This document shows, piece after piece, positions 24,645 through 35,908 of a stretch of 64,000 nt of DNA. The stretch lies in NCBI GenBank assembly GCA_026120035.1, contig JALRME010000018.1, positions 839,899 through 903,898 on the forward strand, read 5' to 3'. The notes under the pieces were generated by a model that ran no database searches, was not told the DNA's origin, and saw nothing but the letters and a program-made list of their open reading frames with translations. Position numbers and translations under genes: made by a program. This DNA comes from Coleophoma eucalyptorum (Eukaryota; Ascomycota; Leotiomycetes; Helotiales; Dermateaceae). Each line of letters opens with the position of its first letter. Within the stretch, counting starts at the first letter, position 1.

Positions 24645-25275
24645 ATGTCTTCCGCTCGCATCCCAACTTCCACCTCCGTTACGGAGTCTGCTGTCATTGC
24701 AGCTCCCTTCGCCTCCGTCTGGCACTTGATTAAGCTCGAGTCTTTCGCTAGCTTCTGGTCTGCTCTGGACAAGAGCGAGTTCGTCAAGGATGTCGCCCCC
24801 GATGCCAACGTTGACATCGTGAAGTGGACTTTCAAGGATGGCACCGTGTTGGAGGTCAAGCAGGAGGCTCACTCTGTACGTACTATTTTATTTAATTCCT
24901 TGCTACTATGTTGCTTGCGGTCGCAGCTGTCTTTTGGGGGTTCTCCATGCTGATTTGGCTGTTGCCATTCTCTAGTCCATCGACCACTACATCACCTACT
25001 CTGTCATCTCTGCCGCTCCTCAACTCACCTACTCCTCCGTCGTAAGCACTGTTCGATGCTTCCCAATCACCAGCGGCTCCAACGAGGGTCAAACCTTCAT
25101 CCAATGGTCTGGAAACTTCTCCAGCGATGCTGATGCCGGTAAGTCTCCAAACAAAATTATTGAGAAACACATATGTCAGGAATGCATGCTAATTCTCCCA
25201 TTAGGTGTCATCGAGGACGCCAAGTTCAAGCGTCGTGAGGCTTTGGCCGACCTTGCTAAGGCTCTTGCCAAGTAA
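24645..25275 (+). CDS. Bet v 1-like / polyketide cyclase (SRPBCC, START-fold) protein
   Basis: Exons 24645-24875, 24976-25138 and 25205-25275 (introns 100 and 66 nt) give 154 residues. The pattern fits the helix-grip fold: an N-terminal strand (SVTESAVIAAPFASVWHLI), the first helix with FW, a turn (WTFKDGTVLEVKQEAHS), strands (DHYITYSVI, STVRCFPITSG, FIQWSGNF) and a long C-terminal helix (KFKRREALADLAKALAK). Such proteins bind a hydrophobic ligand in a deep cavity; the ligand is unknown. Codon use is strongly biased to C-ending codons and the leader is A/C-rich, both signs of high expression. Confidence 0.82.
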
Positions 25276-26354
25276 GCGTTGTATGGGGACATATTTGCGT
25301 GTGGAATTTGGAGTTGAATCTGGATCGATGGATTGAATACCTGAGGGCAGATTTTGGGACACTGTTTCACTTGGAATGATGGGCCTTGGGATATCTGGAA
25401 CAGTGATGCGTTGGTCTCTTGAGCTGTAAAGCTACAATGCCCTGTATCCAGCAAAAAATTGGAAATAAAAAGTAAAATTTGAGTCTTCTTCGGCCTTTTC
25501 GAGTCGGAATCCAAATGTTTCTCAGCTGGTTCCTGGGCTGGTAAATCGAACAACTCGTGGCAGATCGACCTTGATGATCTTCTTGGACCTTGTCTTTGTT
25601 TCCTGTGAACATCTCCCCACGACATGGCATTCCCGAAACTTTGTTTTTTTCTTTGTTTTGATATGTGGTTTTCCCAGTGTAGAGAACAAAACCCTAGAAT
25701 GGTAGCGTAGCTTCCTATATGAGAACGTGCTACTAGAACGCACCCCGTTTAGTTCATAGCTTTGCAGGCCGCGCGATACACATTTTCAGGAGGGCTTATT
25801 ACCACATGAGTGGTGTTCAAACCAAAAAAAATTGGATTTTGGTGTGGTGGCTATAATGAGGACTTTGAATGATGTTGAGAGGTCGGGGCATTGGTGGCCA
25901 CGGAGCGAGAGACTCTGAATTATGACTAGTCTACGTATGAAACTCATGTACTCGGGATCAAAAGATGAATCTCCATATCAAAGTTGAAGATGCTATAGCG
26001 CGCATACATCCTAACTGAAGGAGAGAACTAGGTGGTGGAGATTCTGGTATGGTGGCTCTCTCGTGTTCTGCGTTATCTCCAGCAGGTCACGCTTATTGCC
26101 GCAAAATCCGCTCGGCCACTTCGCAGTAGCGAGCATGCCGGATCGAAAACTCGGAGGTTAATGGACTTTACTATACTATGTACATGTGCAAGGCCATGAA
26201 TTAAGACGTCAATATATCATTAATTTTGCAAGATGTGTATATATACAAAGCGGCAAAATGGCCATAATAGCCAGATCACCAACACATTGCATTCAATCAG
26301 ACAGGCTTTAGTTCTCCAATCTTTGACGACCTTTCAATTACTCCGTCCAACACC
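25276..26354. other. Intergenic region
   Basis: Holds the 3' flank of the START-fold gene and the promoter of the NmrA-like gene. No gene is recognised; a 149-codon minus-strand open frame (25176-25625) overlaps the previous gene and is not credible. Confidence 0.5.
26237..26246 (+). promoter_or_regulatory. Candidate TATA box for the NmrA-like gene
   Basis: GTATATATAC lies 109 bp before the ATG at 26355, in an otherwise mixed sequence, at a distance that leaves a plausible 70-80 nt leader. Confidence 0.35.
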
Positions 26355-27293
26355 ATGAGCAAGCTATTAGTTGTATTTGGAGCCACAGGCCAGCAAGGTG
26401 GTTCAGTCATTACCTCAGTCATCAATGATCCCGAGCTTTCCCAACAATACAAGATCCGAGCCATTACTCGCGACCAATCGAGCAAAGCAGCTAAGGAAAT
26501 CGAATCTAAGGGAGTTGAGGTCGTCAAAGCCGACTCGGACGACCAAAAATCCCTCAAGCAAGCTCTTGAAGGAGCACACACTGTCTTCGGTGTCACTTTA
26601 TCAGTCTACGAGGAAAATCCCAAAGCCAAGGAAGTTGTACAAGGCAAAACCATCGTCGACGCCGCCGTTGCAGCCGGCGCGGAGTATTTCATCTGGAGCA
26701 CCACCGTCATGGTCAGCACGGTTTCTGGCGGCAAGTACAAGGACTGTGCCATCTTCGATGCCAAGGCCGAAATTGAGGCCTATATTCGTTCCAAACCCAT
26801 CAAGAGCGCTTTCTTCGCGCCTGGCTCCTACATGCAGAATGTCAAGAGCAGCTGGCTTCCACGACCACTTGGGGATGGCACCTATGCAGTTTTCAGCTTG
26901 ATCTCGCCCCAAACAGCTATTCCCCTCATCGATATTGCTTCAGACACGGGGAAATACGTCGGGGCCATTCTAGCCAACCCGGAAAAGTACGAAGGGAAAG
27001 TCTTCGCTGCTGCTTCGGAAATCCGGACCGAGGAGGAAATTGTTAGTATGATTGGCAGAGCGAATGGGAAGACGGTCAAGTACATCCAGATCCCCGAGGC
27101 GGATTACCATGCAAGGTTACCAATGCATCCTTCGGTAGTCACTTCTTTGGCCCAGATGATGTTGTTCATCCAGGATTTTGGCTACTATGGTCCCGATACG
27201 GAGGGAAAGGTGCAGTGGACGGCTGAGAATGCTCGTGGGAAATTGACTTCATTTGAGGAATTTTTGGCGGCGAACCCGGTATCTTTGCAGTGA
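26355..27293 (+). CDS. NmrA-like NAD(P)-binding protein
   Basis: Intronless, 312 residues. The N-terminal dinucleotide-binding motif GATGQQGG at residues about 10-17 follows a hydrophobic strand (LLVVFGA). The order of strands and helices (RAITRDQSSKAAKEIESKGVEVVKADSDD, then GAHTVFGVT) is that of the atypical short-chain dehydrogenase/NmrA group. That group includes the nitrogen-metabolite repressor NmrA and HSCARG redox sensors, which often lack the catalytic Tyr-Lys pair. FFAPGSYMQN and the C-terminal SFEEFLAANP also fit. Its role could be redox or nitrogen sensing or a reductase; nothing nearby decides this. Confidence 0.9.
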   Translation: MSKLLVVFGATGQQGGSVITSVINDPELSQQYKIRAITRDQSSKAAKEIESKGVEVVKADSDDQKSLKQALEGAHTVFGVTLSVYEENPKAKEVVQGKTIVDAAVAAGAEYFIWSTTVMVSTVSGGKYKDCAIFDAKAEIEAYIRSKPIKSAFFAPGSYMQNVKSSWLPRPLGDGTYAVFSLISPQTAIPLIDIASDTGKYVGAILANPEKYEGKVFAAASEIRTEEEIVSMIGRANGKTVKYIQIPEADYHARLPMHPSVVTSLAQMMLFIQDFGYYGPDTEGKVQWTAENARGKLTSFEEFLAANPVSLQ

Positions 27294-29564
27294 TCTTTAA
27301 CTCAGATCTGATTGTGACCTTGTGAACAAGGTTGCAGGGGTTGGAAGTTGTATATACCATCTCTATAGTAGTAAAGAAAAGGTTGTATTCAGTCACCTGA
27401 CATTGTTGGATTATTGACCTCTGATTTTGTGAAAACGTTAGATCAAGATTGGCAATGGGAAACCAGAGAGATTGGGAAGAGCTTTTATTTCATTTTCATT
27501 TCTATTGTTCAAACCTATCCAAAATTGGATCCGTATAACCTAAGAAATACGTACGTGCATGGGTATCAAAGTAGAAATCGAAACAAGCATTCTCCATCTT
27601 GCGGAATAGATTTCCAACTCGCTCGTGCATTGTCTTGGCCATCCACAAGCAGGAGCAAGTACTTTGGAAATGCAATCAACTCCTCAATCCTCAACCTCTC
27701 CCACCAAACCCCCCATGCATCCCAACAGCAGCGGCGTCCTGTTCGTTCTGGCCTCTCGCACCCTGCCCGTATCGGTTCGCTCGGAAGCGAGCAGAGTCAT
27801 CGTAACTAAGTATTCCAAGTCAGATCTCTCCGTCTGGAAAACGAATCCATTCATTTTGAGATTGTCACATGTACCTTGATCTTGGGGATGACTGCTTAGG
27901 CTCTGGGTCAGCGATCCGAGGCGCTTCTATTGCTTGACTATCTTTCTCCATCTGAGTTGGAGGACCGCGAAGTTTGAGACACATTTTTGCAACTTTGGTT
28001 TTTGGTACGGGTTTCTAAGGGTGATAATATGAAATTCGTAGGTGCTGGATTTGATTATCCGGACCAGCAATGTCTATATCAGCAGTTCTTATATTGCGAA
28101 GGTACCAACTTCTTTACGTCAAACTAAAACTGGAGAACACGGCCTTGGCGTTCGTCATTAAGCGTGTTTAGGAGTCGGTTGTTGTGCAGTTGAATGTCTA
28201 AGGGATATGCCCTTTCGGAAAGAGAAGATCTCTTACTGAACTTGTCCTTTCTGGCTTTATTTTCGGATGCCCAGACATGCATACTCGGCAAAGTCCGGGG
28301 TTGTTCGGTGGCTTAGGTCCTTTAACATACACAGCCCTACAGGATCATATACCTGACCCACAGATCTTCTTCTCGTATACACCAAGCCCACTCAAATCTC
28401 ACTGGACCGGATGAATTCTTGTCATTGGCGGGATGTTAAAATATCGAGGTTGAACATGGTGCCTAGCTTATCATAAAGTAATTGCCAGGTGTTTGGAGTT
28501 GAAACACCTGTAGATTGGCGAGCAGACTGAGTATGGTGTTGCCGTTCTGGGAACTGTAATTAGAAACAAGGGCCTGTTGCCGCGATGATCACTGCAGCCT
28601 TTCCACGGAGCAGCTGGAATTCTGAAATGTTCTTTTGCAATCACACCAAAGTTTGCCTTGAAGTGTAAATTTGTTGGCATCTTCGGTTGACCAACTCCCT
28701 TGCTGAGGTCTAGAACTTGGGGTTTCGATAACTTGGCTGGTCGATTCGAGGATACTTGAGATGCCATGATCTTTTTAACACTCAACCATAATTCTTGAAC
28801 TTAGAGCAGAGATGCGATTACCAGCTTGGACAACTCTGGATATAATATCTTACCTCGAAATAAATCACTTCTGGCAAATTAGTTGTTAAATAAAGCCCAA
28901 TTATTGAGATCCCATTTCTAATTATCACAGACGATGCTGTTAATTTGCTAACTAGTACATGCATTTGTGAACTATCCAATGTCTTTACAATGGAAAAGAA
29001 AAATCTTAGCATCGGCACCGTTATGCTGTCAAACATTGCTATCCTGTCACTTTGCAACTGGACGTCTGGATACATCCCGCGTTTCTCAGCTGCCAAGATA
29101 CTCGATTCAAGCGGGGAAATCTCATTTGCGTGGACGAAGCTTTTGAAAAGCTTTGGTTTACAGCAAGGAGAGAAGCTGCACCTCTTCGGAAATTGTTCAA
29201 GCACCATTTCTTATGCCGCCAGACGACACAAGTTGCTTCATTGATTTATGATTGGATGCGTAAGACCTCCCTTGATGAGGATTCGAACTGGCGCATTCTA
29301 GTGTTCGAAAGTCATCTTATCACCCACTATACAAGCACAATCCTGTGTCTTTCGTGGTTTGCACAACCTCTGGTATTGCCGGGGTAAGTGTTTGTGGGGT
29401 AGCGATGAGCATAGCAATACTTGGCACATTTGAAGGAAAGAAGCCAAAAGCAACGCAATATCTATAAGTATTGGGACTGGCTGTAACCCAGAAAAATGAA
29501 TGTCTCAAGCCCTGGTCTGTAGACTCGTCAAATCCGAAACTCTCCATAGCCATATTACTCCAAA
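27294..29564. other. Intergenic region with unexplained open stretches
   Basis: 2.3 kb. Open stretches at 28471-28785 (minus), 28818-29207 (minus) and 29052-29387 (plus) have a protein-like look but no motif I can name, and they overlap each other. Given the decayed gene directly downstream, some of this may be old coding DNA. Confidence 0.4.
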
Positions 29565-30215
29565 ATGCGTTCATACACCTCCTACTTCGTCCTTGTCCTT
29601 ACCATGGATGGCTTCATGGCTAGAAGCTATCCCTACCACAGATGATGGAGATGGTTCTACCAGCATTGTGCGAAATAACTGTCTAACTGATGATAATATC
29701 CAGGCTGTAGCCGATCGCTGGATTGACTTACGAAGACTCTAAACTAGGCCGCAGCCCAGATATACATCGCAGAAGGATTTCAGCTCTTCTCTGAATCCAC
29801 CAACATTGCCAATCCTGGTAGAGTTCGTCCTGTAAGGCTCCTCTTTCCCTCTCAAAAGTAAAAGAGTACCATTAATCGGTTAGATCCAAAATCTAACTTG
29901 CCCTTCAAAGGAGGTCTTCGTTGCTGATAAGAATCCACCACCATGTCATACTGCTAATGATGAGGAAAATCAGTATAACATTGTGGCGTTAGAACATGGA
30001 TGCGATTTCTTTGTGATCCGCTGGGAACAAGACTTTAATCCAGCATATACTTGCAATGCTCCCCAGCATCGGGAATAGCGGGGATTGACATTGTTTACCT
30101 GATGCCTGGCACTTTCCAGTATCAGATGGTCTATTCGGAGTTCAACAATCTTGGCCTTTTTTATCAGTTCGGTTTCTTGTCTGAATTTCCGTGCGAGAAG
30201 AACACGACATCTTGA
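29565..30215 (+). pseudogene. Decayed secreted NTF2-like (SnoaL-fold) protein gene
   Basis: Pieces of one fungal secreted NTF2-like protein lie in the right order but in different frames. A signal-peptide start (MRSYTSYFVLVLTM, 29565) is followed one frame over by NNCLTDDNIQAVADRWIDL (to about 29733). After another frame change and a TAG at 29745-29747 comes AAAQIYIAEGFQLFSESTN. After a possible intron (about 29838-29882) comes a Cys/Trp block ending in EHGCDFFVIRWEQDFNP, stopped by TAG at 30076-30078. The last frame carries the typical C-terminal end IDIVYLMPGTFQYQMVYSEF...EFPCEKN to TGA at 30213-30215. At least three frame breaks and two stops cannot all be introns. Secreted proteins of this kind bear the CLTDD...A block and the C-terminal G-I-D motif. 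Confidence 0.6.
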
Positions 30216-30582
30216 GGGGGAGCAAAATAAGCGATGTTGAGTTTTAGATCCGTCTCCAGGGATCTTTGTATTGAAGACGGGTAGAGCGACTTCATTGGAT
30301 TGTAAAAGTATAACCCTTGTTTCCTTGGAAGATGTTTGCCGGCATATAGATATACCGTACCCTATGTAGCTCTCAACCGTCGGTCTAGTCGGTGGCGTTT
30401 GGCCGCTGACTCAGTTAAAGCCACCAACCCTGAAAACAGCGGGGTATGGGGTAATGCATGTGCTAGACAAAGTCCCTCGTCTGCCAACGACATTGTGAAA
30501 TAGACAATCCATTGAGGTAAACACCGTTGGATACCAAGTGATCAGGGTGCGATCCAGCCTCCAGAACACTGGTGCTATTTTA
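30216..30582. promoter_or_regulatory. Probable promoter of the C2H2-Zn2Cys6 regulator gene
   Basis: 367 bp between the decayed gene and the chosen start. An in-frame upstream ATG at 30538 makes the exact protein start uncertain. Confidence 0.4.
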
Positions 30583-32882
30583 ATGTCGGTCAATGTCCCG
30601 ATGCGAAGTCAAGTTGCCAGCATGCCGTCGACCGCCGGCCACAAACCCCTGCAATGCGCGATCTGTAACAAGACATTCTCAAGAACAGATCACTTGAAGC
30701 GACACCAACTCCGACGTGAGATGTCGAAAATAAGCCTGACTTTAGATCGAAACTGACTTTGATTAGATACTGGTCTAAAGCCATACAGCTGTATCTTTTG
30801 TGCCGAAGCCTTCACTCGAAGGTAGGTTGTCCATATTCCTCAGTTACCCCTCTTAACCATGCCAGTGACAACCTACGAGAACATTACCCGAATTGCACGC
30901 AAAGAGGAATGAGAGAGGTTCCTGACGGTGGTAGACGAGGTCGACGTCCTCATGCTTGTGACTCGGTAAGCGGATATCCCGATGGGCTGTCTTCACATAT
31001 GCTAAAAAGTACAGTGCACAACTGTGAAACTAGGTTGTGATGGTCACAATCCGTGTAAGACTTGCAGAGACAAAGGCTTAGAATGCAAGTATTCAAGGCT
31101 TCAGAAACAGTCATCGAGGGAACAACGTAAGTGTTGTGCTAAAGCACTGACGCAGCTAACACATGACAGTCAAACCACCGGATAGTCAGTCATCGGATAT
31201 TGGATCTATCAAATTTCTCTTGAACCATGGGACTGCCAGCTTTATTGAATGCTTCAGCTTCCCACCGTCCAGTGAACGGACGAGTAGCTCACATATAGAG
31301 AAATCAGACCCTAGCTACATGACAAACTTTCCGGAAAATGACCAGTATAGTATCTTCTCAGATCCGTTGGAAAATGAGTCAATCGACATGTCGGTGTTCG
31401 ATGATGAGAACCTAATCAGATTTTTGAGTAGCCCTTTCAATCAGGCCCACCAATCAGACGATATATACGCTTCTGTCTTTCTGGATCAAACCTTTGGTCC
31501 AACGATAGATGTTATTCAGGCTCCTGTCGAGTGGGAGCCTCCGTCGGCTGCATCAACGGCAATGATACAGGCAATAGTCAACAAAGCCTATGCCTTGCAG
31601 GTCAATGCGGAAGAACTTGCTGCAATTTCGCAGCAAGCCAATTTTTTATTTGTACCCTCCAGGTTACAAAAGCTGAAAAGGCATTACTTCGAAACATGGC
31701 ACCGAAATTGCCCAATCATTCATCAAACATCCTTTGATATTGACATGGCACCCACGCCATTACTTTTGTTGATTACATTGATAGGAGCCTTGTACTCTCA
31801 GGTTGACGAAGAAGCAAATGCAGCCAGGATCTTGCTTGATGTTGCAGAGATGTATGTTTATTCGCTTGATGATCTCACCGAGGAGTTTGAGGTGAGACAA
31901 ATGATGAGGATTTCTGGTTCTGAGAATATTCTGAGCCTTAGCGCACTTCCTCACCTCCAGGCTGCATACTTAATGATCTGTGCCCAATTTTGGGGCGGTA
32001 ACAAGGCTGCAAGAAAACGAGCAATCGAGTTAAGATTTGCAGTTGTGGTAAAGGTATGATGACTCTAATCTCTGAAAAATTGCTGGCTGAATGATTCAGG
32101 TCTCAAGGAAAATGGGTCTCAATAAAGCAAGGCATAGCTACAATGTTGATGAGGGATCCTGGATCGACCAGGAGATGAGAATAAGGTAAGAGTTAGTCTT
32201 TCATGCTGTGCTTACTAATTTTCTTAGGCTGTTCAATATCATGACTTCTCTCGACTGCGCGTTTTCTTTCTTCTGCAACTTCCCATGCCGTTTGGCTCTC
32301 TCGGAATTACAGTGCGACTTAGTTTGCGACGAAGCAACCTTTGCTTCTCCACACCCGTTCTCAGAACCAGGAATCCATTTGTCACGACGCCTCACACTCG
32401 TTGAGGCATTCCAAGCACTCTTTGAGAAGAAGAGCCCTCAGCTGAAACCTGAGGTGGACAATCTAGAACTCAATGTTCTGGATCTATTCATCCTCATTCA
32501 CTGTCAGTCAATTCATTTTTTATTGAATTCTGCTGACTTTTTAGTACTCTACGTGTATACGCAAGTACAAATCATGCTCTTCTCTTCATTACCTGCTCAA
32601 AAACAACCTCCTGATGACCCCAAACCATTTGATACTAGCCTTTCACACATCAAGACAGCATTATTTCGTTGGAGAAATCTTTGGACGCACCTTCAGAATC
32701 GAACACCAACTCGAACATGGAACACGTTCGGATTCTTCAACAATGCCTACAACTATTGGTTGGTCACGCAATTATTGATCAACAACAAGAACAGTGCCAG
32801 TATCTTAATGGGCATGGAGGTCAATTGCGAGGATGCTTTAGCACGCTTGAGGGCGCTGTTGAGAGAGACTGGAAGTGAATGA
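30583..32882 (+). CDS. Transcription factor with C2H2-type fingers plus Zn2Cys6 cluster and fungal_trans domain
   Basis: Eight exons: 30583-30715, 30767-30821, 30866-30965, 31015-31126, 31170-32053, 32100-32185, 32228-32502 and 32545-32882; 660 residues from this start. Finger 1 is C25-x2-C28-x12-H41-x3-H45. Finger 2 is a C2HC variant, C53-x2-C56-x12-H69-x3-C73. The Zn2Cys6 cluster follows at C94, C97, C104, C110, C113 and C120 (x2, x6, x5, x2, x6) and is complete only if the fourth intron ends at the TACAG acceptor at 31014. The rest is a fungal-specific regulatory domain (HYFETWHRNCPIIHQTSF, PLLLLITLIGALYS). Intron 32503-32544 is 42 nt and stop-free, so retention would add 14 residues. The stop is 12 bp from that of the convergent SDR gene. 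Start choices are 30538, 30583 or 30601. Confidence 0.85.
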
Positions 32883-32894
32883 GGATTTAACCGT

Positions 32895-33911
32895 TTAGAC
32901 CTTGACTTTTGTCTCGCGTTTATCCCAATTAGTTCCGTCGCCCAACACTTCTTGTCCCTTCGCAAATGTCTTTGACAATTCCTCTCCCATCCACTGAGGA
33001 TCGGTTTTATCAATCCCTTCCTCGATATCCCATCCTCTACCACCTTCCACAAACACAGCTCTTCCATTCCACTTCTTATTGGCCCCAACCTCGATCATAA
33101 CCCTTCCTACATCACCGGGTTGATTTACAGGCAGGTTCTCTTCAATCCACTGTGCACGGATTCCCTCAACCATAACCGTATCTGTCATCCAGGGACAGAT
33201 TGCATTTACTCGAATCCTGTGCGTCTTTGGGAGATAGGCACGTAGGGCGCGAAGTAAACCCAGCACACCATGTTTCGCAGCCGAATACGCGAATAATCCG
33301 GGAGACTCTTTGAACCCAGCCACGGAAGAAACGAGCACCATTGACTTATCGTCATCTATCTCGGCTCCCTCTTTGAGATAGATTGCTGCAATTCTAGCAA
33401 AGTAGAGTACTCCTGTCAGATTGACATCGATTGTTCTTGTTGGTGGTTTCTGACAATTAGCATGATTCTATACTGGAAGACAGCAACTTACCTCTTTTAT
33501 AGTCTGTAAATCTAGTGAAGGATCAAACCAATCTCCCGTCTCTACAATGCCAGCATTTGCAAAAGCCATATCCACTCTACCATGCTTATTGAAAGCAATC
33601 TCAAAGAGGTTTATAACAGAAGAGTAGTCGGTGACATCTGTTTTTACGAATTCTAAGTCTCCGTCATTCGGCCCGGCTTTGGCAAGCAATTCTGCCTTCA
33701 CAACCTCCCCTCCCACATCATCCCAGTCTCCAAAAACGACTTTAGAGCCGGAGCGATATAATTGAGAAACAGTAGCAGCCCCGATCCCTCGAGCACCACC
33801 TAAATGAATGAGCATAAATCCACATCAGAGGAAGAATCCCTTACCCGAAATCACCACGACCTTATCCTTCAGCAAAGCAAGAGTTGCTTCTTCCAACGGT
33901 ATTGCTGTCAT
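32895..33911 (-). CDS. Short-chain dehydrogenase/reductase
   Basis: Minus-strand exons 33845-33911, 33492-33799 and 32895-33449 (introns 45 and 42 nt), 309 residues. The Rossmann motif GGARGIG (at the first splice junction), the NAG motif (FANAGIVE), the catalytic Ser (LVSSVAGF) and YSAAK are all present, so this is a classical SDR of the 15-hydroxyprostaglandin-dehydrogenase-like type. The protein has a C-terminal extension of about 50 residues beyond a standard 250-residue SDR. It is convergent with the regulator gene at 30583, with 12 bp between stop codons. Substrate unknown; it probably belongs with the neighbouring SDR, transporter, methyltransferase and dioxygenase. Confidence 0.9.
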
Positions 33912-34336
33912 GGCTACTCCCGTCCTGCATGCCCGCAGCAGAACCTCAGAGATGAATTGGGGCCTGGTCAATATCTAACTTAGCAAGTATTCAGCCTTAG
34001 TCATGGAATCTGGGCTCGTCCCTCGTCTTCAGCCCGGGCCCCACCTTGTGCGGGGTATGGTGGACGAAGGAGTGGGAGTTGGGAAGGGGGAAGGGGGAAT
34101 TCCGAACTACACTACACTTTGGGGGCAACCAACACCACCTTTTGGAGTTGTTTGGGCTTCTGGGCTGGAAATACTATTTATCGCGTTCACATGACCAACG
34201 GACATTTTCTCTGCGAGAATTCATTTGGATCTGCCAACTTCGGAGCTAAACTCAACGTTCTCTAACCATTGGTCTATGTGCTACGACTCCATCAAACAGC
34301 TTTGACTTCTCGAAGAGATTCCATCGTAAACCCAAA
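33912..34336. promoter_or_regulatory. Divergent promoter region between two SDR genes
   Basis: 425 bp separate the divergent start codons of two dehydrogenases of the same family. A G-rich tract (34075-34100) is notable. Joint control of the pair is likely but inferred only from layout. Confidence 0.45.
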
Positions 34337-35300
34337 ATGACTTCTTCTAAGCTGGTCAACAAGAGTGTTATTGTGACAGGTATTTACTCCAGTCTCTACA
34401 TATCCTGGAGCTCACACATCTAGGTGGCGCATCTGGCATTGGTCTGGGTATAGCGAAATTCTTTGCGGAAGAAAGAGCCATTGTCACAATTTTTGACATA
34501 TCACAAGAGAATGGTATCACCGTCCTCGCTGATCTGCAGAAAGAGTATCCGCAAACCCGTCTTTTATTCAAGAAATGTGACATCTCAAATTGGGAGGAGC
34601 AGAAGAAAGCATTTGAGGAAGTCTATCAAGAAACCGGAGCTATCGATATCGTTATTGCCAATGCAGGAATTTCGGAACGTGGAAACTTCTTGTCGCGGGA
34701 TGATGGTGAAGTTCAGAAGCCGATATTAACAACGCTTGATGTCAACATCTCTGGGAACTTGTACTGTGAGTTACGACTTTTATCTTTTAAGTCGTATATT
34801 GACTGAATCAGCAATCAAACTTGGCATACACTATATGAGAAAAAATCCTGCTTCGCAAAAGGGCTCCATCATTTGCACAGCTTCTAATGCGGGCATCTAT
34901 CCATTTCCCGTTGCTCCATTGTACGCGACGTCAAAGCATGCCGTTGTAGGTGCCGTGAGATCTTTTGCAAGACCTTTAGGACTTGAAGGCATTCAGATCA
35001 ACGGACTTGCGCCAGCAGTTTTGGGTGAGTCAAACTTTCATCCTGAGCAGGATTTATGCAATGCTGAGGACGTTCACAGAGACAAACATTGCACCAGACA
35101 AGAAGCTCTTCTCCCAAATGATATTAACGCCGATGTCGTCGATTGCGAATGCAGTCCAGGAGTTTGTTACCCGGCCAGAGTTGACCGGGATTATGGCAGA
35201 GGTTCATGAGGACAAATTCACTTTTCGGGATCCTCCCAAGTTTGTGGATGAGAACACAGGGAAGAATATTGAGATGTTCTGGCAGCTTGGCTATGCATGA
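34337..35300 (+). CDS. Short-chain dehydrogenase/reductase
   Basis: Exons 34337-34379, 34424-34765, 34812-35024 and 35080-35300 (introns 44-55 nt), 272 residues. It has GGASGIG at the first splice junction (the same position and phase as the divergent SDR), IANAGIS, the catalytic Ser in CTASNAG and YATSK. It is the usual length for an NAD(P)-dependent classical SDR. The equal position and phase of intron 1 in the two divergent genes suggest they come from one ancestor, although their sequences have moved far apart. Substrate unknown. Confidence 0.9.
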
Positions 35301-35908
35301 TCGCGGAATAAGCTAACCGAGCCACGCAAGAGTGTCTCGACATGCATACAATGAGTTGTATCTTGCCCATCTGATCTGCCGAAATCAATACACATAATGT
35401 TCACATCTGCCGTTCTTGGATAAATGCATTGCAGAGTGCCAGCAGCAACAGTTGTGGGCATGGCGGACTTTCGGCAGATAAAGTGAGGTTCTGACTTATA
35501 CCCCAGTCACACTCCACGCTTTGTATGACGCAGTCTCCAATCATAGCATCCCAAGGATGATCTCCAGAACAATAGCCAAGTTCCAAGAAGCCTTGATACT
35601 CGCTAACTAAGCGACCCCGCCTTTCAAGTTCAAAGTTCGGGTATACCCCCAATCCTCCTATTCATCCCCCTCGATTGTGGGGAAGAAGCAACTTGCCTTG
35701 GTCCTCCCCGGTACCTCAGATCACAGGGGATGCTCGATGCTTCTGACTCTCCGGTTTGACAGTTCTCCCCCCACACTCTCAATGTCTCTAGTCCTCCCCG
35801 TACTCAATCCTGGAGTGGATTAGAACGGGAAGTGTATAGATAAGAAACGTTCCTTGAGGGGAATTGACATCCATCAGATCAGACCACATTCTTCCATCAT
35901 TTCTCATT
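35301..35908. other. Intergenic region upstream of the MFS transporter
   Basis: 608 bp containing the promoter of the MFS gene. An in-frame ATG at 35864 would add 15 residues to that protein. Nothing else recognised. Confidence 0.5.

Noticed and set aside
24491..24872. Two minus-strand open frames of 100-122 codons over the START-fold gene
   Set aside because: They are shadows of the strongly codon-biased first exon of the plus-strand gene.
29280..29350. tRNA-like B-box (AGTTCGAATCC on the minus strand) with an upstream TATAGTGGG A-box-like stretch
   Set aside because: The arms do not pair: no T-stem, anticodon stem or acceptor stem can be formed. At best a chance match or a very decayed tRNA-derived fragment.
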